From positions 124,001-188,000 of the forward strand of contig NZ_JAVYJB010000005.1 in the NCBI RefSeq assembly GCF_032490495.1: a stretch of DNA of 64,000 nucleotides. The letters are read 5' to 3'. Shown piece by piece: positions 8,172 through 16,855 of the stretch (within the stretch, counting starts at the first letter, position 1; the number at the start of each line of letters is the position of its first letter). The position numbers were made by a program, and so were the translations under genes. Origin of the DNA: Pilosibacter fragilis. GTDB lineage: Bacteria; Bacillota; Clostridia; Lachnospirales; Lachnospiraceae. The notes below the pieces were generated by a model. The model worked only from the letters and a program-made list of their open reading frames with translations, was not told where the DNA came from and searched no databases.

Positions 8172-8371
8172 TTATCCACATTATCCACAGAGTTTTCAAC
8201 AGAATCCTGTTGAATACCCTGTGGATTTTTTGATTTACATAACTGTAAATTTGAAAATGCCGGAAAGTAGGGAAAAATAAGGAAAATCGGGAATTTTTCG
8301 AGTTTTATTGATAATTATGTAACGCATTTATCCACGTTATCCACATTATCCACAATCAGCACAGTGGATAA
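8172..8371 (+). promoter_or_regulatory. DnaA-box cluster upstream of the dnaD-like gene
   Basis: Perfect or near-perfect TTATCCACA nonamers occur at 8172-8180, 8181-8189, 8337-8345 and 8346-8354, with one-mismatch forms at 8328-8336 (last base G) and 8363-8371 (reverse strand, last base T), and a weaker reverse match at 8220-8228. The two groups flank an AT-rich stretch of about 100 bases. The boxes are head-to-tail with no spacing. They lie between murC and replication genes. DnaA-dependent control of the downstream operon is the simplest reading; a titration site or accessory origin is possible. Confidence 0.85.
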
Positions 8372-8575
8372 TTCCGGCTATTTCATTTTTTGTGGGGGTA
8401 TGTTATGATATTTCAAGATGAGAAGAGATAACGAGTGTGCCGGAAAGTGCGGTGCTGCCCGGAAAACTGAAAATGTGAGACGTAAGTGGCCGATGGAGAG
8501 AACGACCGATAGGGCAGAAGGCGGATATATCAGGCAGATTTGAAATGGAACGTGAACATAAAGGGTGAAAAAAGA

Positions 8576-9703
8576 ATGGGTTTAGGCTACAAAAACAACA
8601 TAAATGCGGCAGTGACCGCCGTTTCCAATACATTTATTGACGAATACATGGGGACAGCCAGCGGAGAATATGTAAAGGTGTACTTATATCTTCTGCGCCA
8701 CGCCGGGGAAAGCGTGGAGATCCCGGATATCGCGGACGCTTTGAACCACACAGAGGCAGATGTCCGCCGTGCCCTGGCATACTGGGAGCGCGCCGGTGTG
8801 CTTGCACCGGAGAAAGAGGAAACGGTGGTGAGTGAATCTGCGGTTACGAGAGAAAACATGACAGACACCGGATACATGGCACCGGAATCACGGAGAAATT
8901 ACGGGGATACTGATGTGGAGGGAAGAATGCCGGAAGAGACTATGGCGGACAACGGAAAACAGCCGCAGAGCAGCGACCGCGGCATGGCGAAGCAGCAATC
9001 CGGAACCCCGGATATCCCGGACGCCGGCAACAGCTACGACCGCATGAAGCGTCTGTCGGCAGATGAAGAATTCTCTGCTCTCCTCTACGCGGTCCAACAG
9101 TACCTCGGAAAGACGTTCAGCGCCATCGAGTGCGAGAAATTCGCCTATTTCTATGACGTTCTCCACATGTCCTGCGAGCTTCTGGAATACCTGGCGGAAT
9201 ACTGCGCTGAGGGCGGCCACACCAGCATCCGTTACATAGAAAAAGTGGCGCTGAACTGGTATCAGGCCGGGATCCATACCCGCGACGAGGCGAGAGAGCA
9301 CTCCACGAGATACTCAAAAGACACCTCCGCTGTCATGAAAGCCTTCGGCATCATGGGCCGGAACGCCGGAACCGCGGAGCAGGAGTTTATGCGCCGCTGG
9401 TTCAAGGAGTTCGGCTTCGACGCTGCGATCGTCACGGAGGCATGCAACAGGACGCTCACAGCCACGGGAGCGGCGAGCTTCCCATATGCCGACAAGATCC
9501 TCACAGGCTGGAAGGAAAACGGCGTGCGGACCTTACAGGACGTTGAGACCTTAGATAAACGCCGTCAGGAGAAACAGGCGAAGAAATCCGGCACGGCATC
9601 GAGACAGACCCGGAACACATCGACAAACCGGTTCAACAACTTTGAACAGCGGTCCTACAATTACGATGATTATGTCTGGGAAGACATAAAGAACAGAAAA
9701 TAA
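8576..9703 (+). CDS. DnaD-domain replication protein
   Basis: Probable primosome protein that helps DnaA-opened DNA or restarted forks recruit the helicase loader. The N-terminal 100 residues look like a winged helix (VKVYLYLLRHAGESVEIPDIADAL, then VRRALAYWERAGVLAPE). A hydrophilic linker follows, then a DnaD-type C-terminal segment (KTFSAIECEKFAYFYDVLHM ... GHTSIRYIEKVALNWYQAGI) and a second related stretch (EFMRRWFKEFGFDAAIV ... YADKILTGWKENGVRTLQDV). The C-terminus is basic. Start at ATG 8576 with AAGGGTG 8 bases upstream; an earlier in-frame ATG at 8540 lacks a site. It lies 113 bases before the DnaI-like loader, and together they form a replication operon. Confidence 0.88.
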   Translation: MGLGYKNNINAAVTAVSNTFIDEYMGTASGEYVKVYLYLLRHAGESVEIPDIADALNHTEADVRRALAYWERAGVLAPEKEETVVSESAVTRENMTDTGYMAPESRRNYGDTDVEGRMPEETMADNGKQPQSSDRGMAKQQSGTPDIPDAGNSYDRMKRLSADEEFSALLYAVQQYLGKTFSAIECEKFAYFYDVLHMSCELLEYLAEYCAEGGHTSIRYIEKVALNWYQAGIHTRDEAREHSTRYSKDTSAVMKAFGIMGRNAGTAEQEFMRRWFKEFGFDAAIVTEACNRTLTATGAASFPYADKILTGWKENGVRTLQDVETLDKRRQEKQAKKSGTASRQTRNTSTNRFNNFEQRSYNYDDYVWEDIKNRK

Positions 9704-9816
9704 CGGCCAGCCGGTCCGCACATTGATGCATGGACCGTAAGAGTTATTGTGTACGGGGGAATAAGTTCTCTGAATGGAACCTCGTAAAAAATGCAGGATA
9801 AAAGGAGGCAGTGCGG

Positions 9817-10815
9817 ATGGCACTCAGTAATTCCCAGTACGACGCGATCATGCGTGTCTACAATCAGAGACAGTTTCAGGACAAGCGCGAGCAGGATAAG
9901 CGGATCGCGGAAGTGTACGAGAAAGTCCCACAGGTAGAGGCACTGTCCGATGAGATCGCGGCGACTATGGCTCAGGCGGCGAGAAAGATCCTCGCCGGTG
10001 ATCGCGCGGCGGCGGATCAGTTGAAAAAAGACGCGGAATTTTTAAAAGAGCAGAAAGCGGTCTACTTAAAACAGAACGGATACCCAGCAAACTACCTGGA
10101 ACTCCAGTATGTCTGCCCGGACTGTAAGGATACGGGATACGCGGACGGAAAAAAATGCCACTGCTTCAAGCACATGGAGATTGAGATCCTGTATGACCAG
10201 TCGAATATCCGCGAAGTTCTGGAACGGGAGAATTTCGACACACTTTCCATGGCATACTATGACAGAGATCATGTGGACGAAAAGACAGGGATGACTGTCT
10301 ACGACTATATGTCCAAGGTGATCAGGGAATGTAGGGAATATGTGGAAAAATTCAAAAATGAGAAAGGAAGCATCCTGTTTACCGGAAATACTGGCTGCGG
10401 AAAGACATTTCTGAGCAACTGCATCGCGCGGGAGCTGATCCGAAGATATTTTTCTGTGGTCTATCTCACGGCAACGGATATGTTCGACATTCTGGCAGGA
10501 AGCCGTTTCAATGGAGGCGATGACGATGAGGCGAAGGACCGGGCATCCTATATTCTGGATTGTGACCTCCTGATCATCGACGATCTCGGAACAGAATTGA
10601 TCAATACATTCACGGCATCCCAGATGTTTTACTGCGTCAATGAGCGGCTAAATCGAAATAAGGGAACGATCATCTCCACAAACCTGACACTTGGCGAGCT
10701 TCAGGACGCGTTCACGGAGCGCGTGACCTCAAGGATCATGAGCCGGTATAAGATCATACCACTGATCGGGGATGACATCCGTCTCGTGCGCAGAGGATTT
10801 ATGCGCAGAGGATAA
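9817..10815 (+). CDS. DnaI/DnaC-like helicase loader ATPase
   Basis: AAA+ ATPase expected to load the replicative helicase DnaB (encoded at 56.9-58.3 kb) on DNA. The N-terminal part carries a zinc-binding-type cluster CPDCKDTGYADGKKCHC (~residues 100-116), as in Gram-positive loaders. Walker A is FTGNTGCGKTFLSN (~188-200), Walker B LLIIDDLGTE (~250), and STNLTLGEL and RVTSRI fit sensor 1 and the arginine finger. Length 332. ATG 9817 follows GGAGG by 8 bases; the ATG two codons earlier is too close. Confidence 0.92.
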   Translation: MALSNSQYDAIMRVYNQRQFQDKREQDKRIAEVYEKVPQVEALSDEIAATMAQAARKILAGDRAAADQLKKDAEFLKEQKAVYLKQNGYPANYLELQYVCPDCKDTGYADGKKCHCFKHMEIEILYDQSNIREVLERENFDTLSMAYYDRDHVDEKTGMTVYDYMSKVIRECREYVEKFKNEKGSILFTGNTGCGKTFLSNCIARELIRRYFSVVYLTATDMFDILAGSRFNGGDDDEAKDRASYILDCDLLIIDDLGTELINTFTASQMFYCVNERLNRNKGTIISTNLTLGELQDAFTERVTSRIMSRYKIIPLIGDDIRLVRRGFMRRG

Positions 10816-10878
10816 TAAAACGTGCCGGGATGGCCGGAGAAAAAAGGAAAATCCTGTCGGAGACGGCCGGAAATCCGG

Positions 10879-10907
10879 TTGACGGGGCGGGTGGATGGTG
10901 TTATAAA
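10879..10907 (+). promoter_or_regulatory. Promoter of the PRPP synthetase gene
   Basis: TTGACG (10879-10884), 17 bases, TATAAA (10902-10907). The PRPP synthetase gene therefore has its own promoter with a leader of about 115 bases and need not depend on the replication operon. Confidence 0.6.
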
Positions 10908-11026
10908 TGAAATGTATGTACGCTGCAAAAATGGGGAACCGGGTAAATGCCGTGAAGAACAGGCTGACCGGAGAGCAGCGGATAAAAATATCAAATAATG
11001 AGTAGAAAAAACAGGGAGGAACAGGA

Positions 11027-12205
11027 ATGCTGTACGAAGAAAAGCAGATTGAGACAATACCGGTTGGACCATTAGGTCTGATTCCGCTGAAAAGCTGTGA
11101 GGATCTGGGTAAGAAGGTAGATGCCTGGCTGGTCGAGTGGAGAAAAGAAAGAGAGAGTGAGCACAAGACCACGATCGCTTTTGCTGGATACCAGAGAGAT
11201 TCCTATATTATCGGCGCAAAGACTCCGCGTTTCGGCTCTGGTGAGGCAAAGGGAGAGCTGACAGAGTCTGTCCGCGGTGATGACCTCTATATTATGGTAG
11301 ATGTCTGCAATTATAATATGACATACACGATGAACGGCTTAAAGAACCACATGTCTCCGGATGACCACTATCAGGACTTAAAGCGCGTGATCGCAGCCGT
11401 AGGCGGAAAGGGCAGAAGGATCAATGTGATCATGCCGTTCCTCTATGAGAGCCGCCAGCACAAGAGAACGGGTCGTGAGTCCTTAGACTGCGCGATGGCG
11501 CTCCGCGAGCTCGTCGACATGGGCGTTGAGAACATCATTACGTTCGATGCGCATGATCCGCGCGTCCAGAATGCGATCCCGTTAAAGGGCTTTGAGACGG
11601 TACAGCCGATCTACCAGTTTATCAAATACCTGTTAAAGAACGAGAAGGAGCTTGAGATCGACAGTGACCACATGATGGTCATCAGCCCGGATGAAGGCGG
11701 TATGGGACGCGCAGTCTTCTTCGCAAATGTTCTCGGACTGGATCTCGGTATGTTCTACAAGAGACGTGATTACACAAAGATCATCAACGGCCGCAACCCG
11801 ATCGTTGCCCATGAGTTCCTCGGCGCAAGCGTGGAGGGCAAGGATGTGATCATCGTTGATGATATGATCTCCTCCGGCGAGAGCATGCTCGACACCGCAA
11901 AAGAGTTAAAGAGAATGAAGGCAAGAAAGGTCTTCATCTGCACGACATTCGGTCTCTTTACAGGCGGATTAAAGAAATTTGATGAGTACTACGAGAATGG
12001 CATCATCGACCGCGTCCTGACGACGAACCTTGTTTACCAGACACCGGAGCTGCTCTCAAAACCGTACTATATCAATGTTGACATGAGTAAGTACATTGCT
12101 CTTATCATCGACAACTTGAACCACGACGCATCCTTGAGCGATCTCTTAAACCCGACAGGAAGGATCAACCGCCTGTTGGCGAAGTACCGCGCCGGGGAGA
12201 GATAA
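11027..12205 (+). CDS. prs: Ribose-phosphate pyrophosphokinase, long form
   Basis: Makes PRPP from ribose 5-phosphate and ATP for nucleotide, His and Trp synthesis. The PRPP loop is VIIVDDMISSGES (~residues 274-286), the flexible loop and His region is ITFDAHDPRVQNAI (~168), and MVISPDEGGMGRAVFFA (~222) matches the sugar-phosphate region. At 392 residues it is longer than the ~315 of classical enzymes, because of an N-terminal extension and insertions such as YMTYTMNGLKNHMSPDDHYQ-like residues 100-120. This variant appears frequent in Lachnospiraceae. It has a strong site AGGGAGG and its own promoter and terminator. Confidence 0.93.
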   Translation: MLYEEKQIETIPVGPLGLIPLKSCEDLGKKVDAWLVEWRKERESEHKTTIAFAGYQRDSYIIGAKTPRFGSGEAKGELTESVRGDDLYIMVDVCNYNMTYTMNGLKNHMSPDDHYQDLKRVIAAVGGKGRRINVIMPFLYESRQHKRTGRESLDCAMALRELVDMGVENIITFDAHDPRVQNAIPLKGFETVQPIYQFIKYLLKNEKELEIDSDHMMVISPDEGGMGRAVFFANVLGLDLGMFYKRRDYTKIINGRNPIVAHEFLGASVEGKDVIIVDDMISSGESMLDTAKELKRMKARKVFICTTFGLFTGGLKKFDEYYENGIIDRVLTTNLVYQTPELLSKPYYINVDMSKYIALIIDNLNHDASLSDLLNPTGRINRLLAKYRAGER

Positions 12206-12261
12206 GAATATTGGCAGTGAACGAACCGCAGTGAATTAGAAATTATGTGACCATATAAGAA

Positions 12262-12312
12262 TGCCTGTCCTTTACCGGAAATTTTCCGGAGAAGGACAGG
12301 CACTTCTTTATT
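12262..12312 (+). terminator. Terminator of the PRPP synthetase gene
   Basis: TGCCTGTCCTT (12262-12272) pairs with AAGGACAGGCA (12292-12302), with T-rich sequence behind. The rest of the gap up to 12517 has no gene I can support; a hairpin CCCCTGG / CCAGGGG at about 12476-12512 may end the aroM transcript from the other strand. Confidence 0.85.
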
Positions 12313-12517
12313 TCTGGGACTCTTGTGAAAGATTCAGCTTTCATCATAGTGACATTGCGATGAGATATGGTACTCTTTGATCCTATATTGCAGGCAGCGC
12401 CTTGAGATGCCAGGATATTCGGCTGTTTTGGCCCGATAACCGGAACAGTATTGGAAACAGGAGATGCTGAAAATCCCCTGGAAAATGAAGTGGGAAAAAC
12501 TGCCAGGGGAAAAAACA

Positions 12518-13180
12518 TTAGACTAATTCACGAATCACCCGTGCTACGAGTGTACGGGAAAGAAGGACTGGTTTTTGGGTCAGAGCCTGGATGCGCTCCT
12601 TCATTTCGATGGTGTATCCGATGCAGTCTAAAAGGATCAGATCTGTATCGGCGGGGATCTCCTTTGCGGCTGCAAAAACAGCGAGAGGATCACCGTATGG
12701 GGATACAGAGGTCACGTGGAGAGAGTCACAGCAGTCTTTCCATTTTCCGGGCATCTGTGCCTCCTGTTCCTTTGTAGGAATGATGACAGACAGATTTTTC
12801 ACGCCGATGGCCGGGATCAGTCCCTTTAAGATATGGTCAGGGAAGATCAGGGGGACATTGGAGCGAAATTCAGCCGGAAATTCTCCGGTGCAGAGGAAAA
12901 GAATCAGGGAAACACCCTGCTGTTCGAGATCGTCAATGCAAAGCTGCAGGCGGGGAAGAATGTAGGATTCTCCGAATGTCGCTGAGGTTCCGTCTGTAAG
13001 TCTCGACACAAGGACATTTTCACCGGGACGCGGAACAAACTTTGCGATCTCTTCCTTTGAAAGTCCGTCCAGAGCTCCTGCCTGAATGATCTCAACCGAG
13101 TCTCCGAGGATGGGCTGGATCTCAGGAATCAGGTCAACTCTGGGAGACTGGCCGACAGTAATCGCGCCGATTTTTTTCAT
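12518..13180 (-). CDS. aroM: AroM family protein
   Basis: AroM-family protein of uncertain function, found near shikimate genes in enterobacteria and near amino acid racemases or transporters elsewhere. MKKIGAITVGQSPRVDLIPE opens the protein; ALDGLSKEEI, LVSRLTDGTSATFGE, LILFLCTGEFP and LILLDCIGYT follow, all typical of the family, whose fold resembles Asp/Glu racemases with two cysteines (LCTGEF and LDCIGY). Start at ATG 13180 with AAAGGGG upstream. About 220 residues is normal. A remnant of a Fis-type regulator domain lies just upstream on the same strand, so the gene may once have been under an activator. Confidence 0.88.
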   Translation of the reverse strand: MKKIGAITVGQSPRVDLIPEIQPILGDSVEIIQAGALDGLSKEEIAKFVPRPGENVLVSRLTDGTSATFGESYILPRLQLCIDDLEQQGVSLILFLCTGEFPAEFRSNVPLIFPDHILKGLIPAIGVKNLSVIIPTKEQEAQMPGKWKDCCDSLHVTSVSPYGDPLAVFAAAKEIPADTDLILLDCIGYTIEMKERIQALTQKPVLLSRTLVARVIRELV

Positions 13181-13316
13181 AGTGATACCCCTTTCAGAAT
13201 CATTGGTTTGAGGGCTGTCAGTGACAGTCCACATGTACATGCTACCTTTGTTCAGATATCATCAATATATCACATCTGCAGCCTCAAAGCCAGATAAACA
13301 TTGTGCTTCCCACCGA

Positions 13317-13430
13317 TCAATCCACATTTTTCGTATATTTCTGTCTCTTCCGAACGAACGTTGAAGGTGTCATTCCGAGGCTCTCTGCGGCCTCACGGAC
13401 GTTTCCGTACTTTTCGTAGGCATGGAAGGA
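13317..13430 (-). pseudogene. Remnant of a regulator: C-terminal Fis-type helix-turn-helix
   Basis: The minus strand reads FHAYEKYGNVREAAESLGM, then TPSTFVRKRQKYTKNVD and a stop at 13319-13317. This is the classic C-terminal helix-turn-helix (HTH_8) of NtrC-type sigma-54 activators or related regulators. No ATPase or sensor domain precedes it: upstream the frame carries unrelated sequence, then a hairpin and a MITE-like insertion. It is therefore the surviving tail of a deleted gene. The remnant lies 137 bases upstream of aroM, on the same strand. Confidence 0.7.
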
Positions 13431-13556
13431 ATGAACCCGGCATCCTGTGAGGGGGGCAGAGTCGTTCTCAGCTGGAGGCGACGACGACGTTCCTCGAGAA
13501 GAGGGCGCATGGGGAGTTTGTGAGAAAATAGAGAAAACCCTACCGAATTGAAAATG

Positions 13557-13603
13557 AAGAAACCTCCGGGAATAGCAAAAATGCGGTGACCGGAGGGTTT
13601 CTT
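13557..13603. terminator. Terminator-like hairpin next to the MITE copy
   Basis: AAGAAACCTCCGG pairs with CCGGAGGGTTTCTT. The repeat's target duplication starts two bases behind it. No live gene clearly uses it, so it probably belonged to the deleted regulator locus. Confidence 0.5.
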
Positions 13604-13604
13604 A

Positions 13605-13753
13605 TGACTTGCGTTACTGTTTACGCCTTGCGCAAACAGTAACTGATTTTGCCGATGCTTCGCATTCCAAATCGGCAAAATCCACTACCACCACTGTACT
13701 GTACGGAATTTTCAGTTCAGAAAATTCCTACCCGTGTACAGTAACTGACTTGC
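13605..13753 (-). mobile_element. MITE-like element, family 1, copy a, with 8-bp target duplication
   Basis: Element 13613-13745, inverted relative to the other two copies. One end is CCCGTGTACAGTAAC (13731-13745), the other begins GTTACTGT (13613). TGACTTGC occurs immediately on both sides (13605-13612 and 13746-13753), a perfect target duplication. Inside are the two hairpins shared with the other copies. At the low-coordinate end the shared GGGCA/TGCCC hairpin is replaced by a different one (GTTACTGTTT with AAACAGTAAC). No coding capacity. Confidence 0.9.
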
Positions 13754-13945
13754 CGCTTATTCGGTGGTGTATGTCAGGAGGTAAAACAAATTTAAAAGAA
13801 ATTTAGGATTTTCCTCTGTCAGGATGTGGTATGATATTGGCACAGAAAGGCTGATGTGCGTGACCAATGTGTGCGTCAGCAGTCTGATTGATAAGATATA
13901 AGAAATATGCTATAATGAAATGCGGCTTGCAGAGAGGAGACAGCT

Positions 13946-14584
13946 ATGAAAAAGACGTATTTGTACATGACAGCAGTAGCAATGAGCGCAGCTTTGGCGG
14001 CCGGATGCCAGAAGGCAGAACCGGTGGAGACAACTGCGGCAGCAGAGACAGTGGCTGAGTCAACTGGGACAGGGACGGCAGAGAGTGAGTCTTCTGAAAC
14101 CGGTGGAACAGCGGCGCAGGACGATGAGAGGCTTGCGGATTATCACCTGCTTCAGGGAATCGTGACGGGGACGAATGACGAAAAAGGAACGTTTACGCTC
14201 AAAGCAGATGACGGTGGGGAATATGTGATCACGACCGGGAATATCGGTGACGTGGAGACCGAGATCGCGGATGACAGTCTTGTTGTGATTGGATATATCG
14301 GTGTCGAGATCCATGACAATATGGATCTGGAGAAAGTCAATATGGTGATCGCGGCACCGGGAGATGATGACTGGACGATCGCATACGCAGAGGGAACGAC
14401 GACGGCCAATGCGATGAGCACGTTTATGATGGTGACAGCAGATGGAACTGAGATGGGCTTCATGAAGGATGGCTGTCCGATGGATGAGGATGCTCTGGGC
14501 GGAGACAGCGGAGCGAAGATTGGCGTTGTATATATGGATTCCGAGGATGTAAGTTTCCCGCTGGAGATCAAGAAATTGCAGTAA
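13946..14584 (+). CDS. Hypothetical lipoprotein
   Basis: Predicted secreted lipoprotein: MKKTYLYMTAVAMSAALAAGC is a signal peptide with lipobox AAGC. A Thr/Ala/Glu/Ser-rich linker of about 40 residues follows, then a globular part (~residues 68-212) rich in beta-strand-like segments (GIVTGTNDEKGTFTLKADDG, SLVVIGYIGVEI, VGVVYMDSEDVSF-like). The pattern recalls small OB-like or beta-barrel domains but I recognise no family. ATG 13946 follows AGAGGAGA. It is monocistronic and 125 bases before a nitroreductase gene. Function unknown. Confidence 0.8.
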   Translation: MKKTYLYMTAVAMSAALAAGCQKAEPVETTAAAETVAESTGTGTAESESSETGGTAAQDDERLADYHLLQGIVTGTNDEKGTFTLKADDGGEYVITTGNIGDVETEIADDSLVVIGYIGVEIHDNMDLEKVNMVIAAPGDDDWTIAYAEGTTTANAMSTFMMVTADGTEMGFMKDGCPMDEDALGGDSGAKIGVVYMDSEDVSFPLEIKKLQ

Positions 14585-14708
14585 AAAATATAAATATGGG
14601 AATTTTTCCCGGAAAATAGCTGGCTATAACGGTCTTCAGTTTAGCTGTCCGGGAATAGCAAAGTTTTTGAGAATTATAATATATCAAGAAAGAAAATGGG
14701 GTTTAAAA

Positions 14709-15203
14709 ATGGCAGATTTATTTCACCGTGTAAGTATTCGTAAATTTAAAGCTGAGGCTGTATCAAATGAAGATATCGGCTATATTCTGGAGGCAGCGAT
14801 GGCAGCACCGTCCGCGAAGAATCAGCAGCCGTGGGAGTTTTATGTAGTAGAAAACCATGAAGTCTTAAAACAGCTCGGAGAGTCCAGCCCGTTTTCCGCC
14901 CCGGCAGGAAAAGCACCGGTGGCGATCGTGACCGCATACCGTGAGGAGTGCGATCTGCCGGAATTTGCACAGATCGATATGAGCATCATGATGGAAAACC
15001 TGTGGCTTGCAGCGGATGAGATCGGACTTGGCGGCGTATGGCTCGGCGTAGCTCCGAGAGAGGACCGGATGAAGGATGTAGAGAAGATCGTCGGAATCCC
15101 GGCGGGACAGCGGGCCTTCGGCATCTTTGCTCTCGGTTACCCGGATGAGGAGCGGACCCAGCAGGATCGGTTCGATCAGAGCAGGATCCATTATGTGAAA
15201 TAG
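14709..15203 (+). CDS. Nitroreductase family protein
   Basis: FMN-dependent oxidoreductase of the nitroreductase fold. The N-terminal RVSIRKFKAEAVSNEDI and AAMAAPSAKNQQPWEFYVV are the usual FMN-phosphate and flavin contacts; MMENLWLAADEIGLGGVWLGV (~residues 95-115) and IFALGYPDEE (~140) complete the fold. Length 164 places it among the short, single-domain members. The likely start is ATG 14709; no strong ribosome site is visible (only AATGGGG), and an earlier in-frame ATG at 14667 lacks one too. The physiological electron acceptor cannot be told. Confidence 0.88.
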   Translation: MADLFHRVSIRKFKAEAVSNEDIGYILEAAMAAPSAKNQQPWEFYVVENHEVLKQLGESSPFSAPAGKAPVAIVTAYREECDLPEFAQIDMSIMMENLWLAADEIGLGGVWLGVAPREDRMKDVEKIVGIPAGQRAFGIFALGYPDEERTQQDRFDQSRIHYVK

Positions 15204-15395
15204 GATAGAAGAAGGAAAGAGACAGTGTGGAGAGATCCGTACTGTCTCTTTTGCTCATGTCAGAAAGAAAATGCCGGCGAGATGCTCAGATGATAAGTGG
15301 AAATGTAACCCATGCTACACTGTAGCAATTCATATAGAAAATAAAACCGGATTCCGATATCATGAAGGAAAAGAAAGAGACCGGGAGGAATGATC

Positions 15396-16778
15396 ATGAA
15401 GAAAATTTTTGATTATGTCGATCAGAATTTTGATCGCATGATGGAGGAAATGAAGGAATTTTGTTCCCACCGCAGCGTAGCAGGGGATAAGACCGGATTG
15501 GAAGAGACAAGAAACTGGATTGACAAGAAGCTAAGTGCAGTGGGAATTCCGCACGAATTTCAGAAAGTGGAGAATGGAAATGATCTGATCTCAGCTTCTG
15601 TTTCCGGAGAAGATGGAGATAAACATCCGTCTCTGTTATTCTATAATCACTACGATGTCGTGGAAGAGGGAAAACATGAGTTGTGGTCCAACGAGCCGTT
15701 TGGACCGGTGATCCGTGACGGTGTCCTCTATGGGAGAGGTGTGTCGGATAATAAAGGTCCTCTTCTCTCAAGAATTCAGGCGGTGGAAGCGATTCTTGCA
15801 GTGGAGGGGAAGCTGCCGATCAATGTAAAATTCCTGTTTGAGGGCGATGAGGAGACGAGCAGCCCGTCTTTATCAAAGTTTTCCAGAGAACAATCAGAAA
15901 AGTTTAAAGAATTATCGAAAGCAGACGTCTGCCTGTGGGAAAATGGGCGCCGCGATGAAGAAGGAAGACCATGGGCGAGATTCGGCGTCAGGGGAAGTGT
16001 GAGCTTTGAACTGTCGGTAGAAACTGCGAAAAAAGATGTTCATGCCAGAATGGGGACATATGTTCCAAGTGCATCCTGGCGGCTTGTATGGGCGCTTGCA
16101 AGTCTGAAAAGTGCGGATGAGAGGATCACGATTGAAGGATTCTATGATGATGTCCTTCCGGTGACGAAAAAGGATGAAGAGATATTAAATGCATTCCCAT
16201 ATAATGAAAAGAGCCAGTTGGAAAAACTGGGACTGACCTCATTCCTGCGGGGAAGCAGTGGGCTGGAACTGAAAAAGCAGATCTATATGGAGCCATCCAT
16301 GTCAGTCTGCGGTCTGGAAGCCGGTGAGCTTTACAATGGAGCCAGAGGAATCGTGCCGCACAAAGCATACGCGCGGATCGGATTTTATCTGGTTGCGAAC
16401 CAGTCTCCGGATAAGGTGGAAGAACAGCTGCGGGAACATCTGAAAAAGCATGGTTTTGGAGATGTAAAAGTCGTACGCAGAGGCGGAAATACTCCGGTCC
16501 GTACCAGCGTGGATATTCCGTTAAAGGAATGGCTGGAACATTCCGCGGCGGAAGTTTATGACAAACCGATGGTGATCGAGCCGACAGCGCTTGGCGGTGG
16601 CCCGGCAATCTATTTCCACCGTGCATGGCCGGATATGCCGATCGTTGGCGTAGGACCAGGAAATACAAATGCAAACCATCATGCACCGAATGAAAATATG
16701 AAGCTGGATGACTACAAGGCATCCATAAAACATATGATCGCGCTGATGTATGAGATGGAGAAACAAGATAGAGAATAA
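15396..16778 (+). CDS. M20 family metallopeptidase, CNDP-dipeptidase-like
   Basis: Zinc-dependent peptidase probably cleaving dipeptides or short peptides in the cytoplasm. Metal-binding motifs: LLFYNHYDVV (~residues 84-93), YGRGVSDNKGPLL (~112-124) and LFEGDEETSSPS (~150-161); a C-terminal GNTNANHHAPNEN supplies the last ligand. The dimerisation domain lies between. Length 460 matches the carnosinase/ArgE-DapE-like branch. ATG 15396 has GGAGG 7 bases upstream; the ATG at 15390 is too close. It converges on the Crp/Fnr gene through a shared terminator and stands at the left edge of the peptide-use region. Confidence 0.93.
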   Translation: MKKIFDYVDQNFDRMMEEMKEFCSHRSVAGDKTGLEETRNWIDKKLSAVGIPHEFQKVENGNDLISASVSGEDGDKHPSLLFYNHYDVVEEGKHELWSNEPFGPVIRDGVLYGRGVSDNKGPLLSRIQAVEAILAVEGKLPINVKFLFEGDEETSSPSLSKFSREQSEKFKELSKADVCLWENGRRDEEGRPWARFGVRGSVSFELSVETAKKDVHARMGTYVPSASWRLVWALASLKSADERITIEGFYDDVLPVTKKDEEILNAFPYNEKSQLEKLGLTSFLRGSSGLELKKQIYMEPSMSVCGLEAGELYNGARGIVPHKAYARIGFYLVANQSPDKVEEQLREHLKKHGFGDVKVVRRGGNTPVRTSVDIPLKEWLEHSAAEVYDKPMVIEPTALGGGPAIYFHRAWPDMPIVGVGPGNTNANHHAPNENMKLDDYKASIKHMIALMYEMEKQDRE

Positions 16779-16785
16779 GAAATAA

Positions 16786-16833
16786 AAGAACAGATCTGGT
16801 ATTTACACATAATACCAGATCTGTTTTACTTTA
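16786..16833. terminator. Bidirectional terminator
   Basis: AACAGATCTGGTATT (16789-16803) pairs perfectly with AATACCAGATCTGTT (16811-16825), A-rich before and T-rich behind. It serves the M20 gene and the convergent regulator gene. Confidence 0.88.
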
Positions 16834-16855
16834 GATATCAAAGGTGGGATCACGA

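Noticed and set aside
8172..8371. Interpreting the DnaA-box cluster as the chromosome origin
   Set aside because: dnaA, dnaN and the usual origin neighbours are not here; promoter control is simpler.
12243..12518. 91-codon minus-strand frame between prs and aroM
   Set aside because: No ribosome site, overlaps the prs terminator, no recognisable protein family.
16126..16722. 198-codon open frame on the minus strand
   Set aside because: Antisense to the M20 peptidase gene, Pro/His/Arg-rich composition typical of a shadow.
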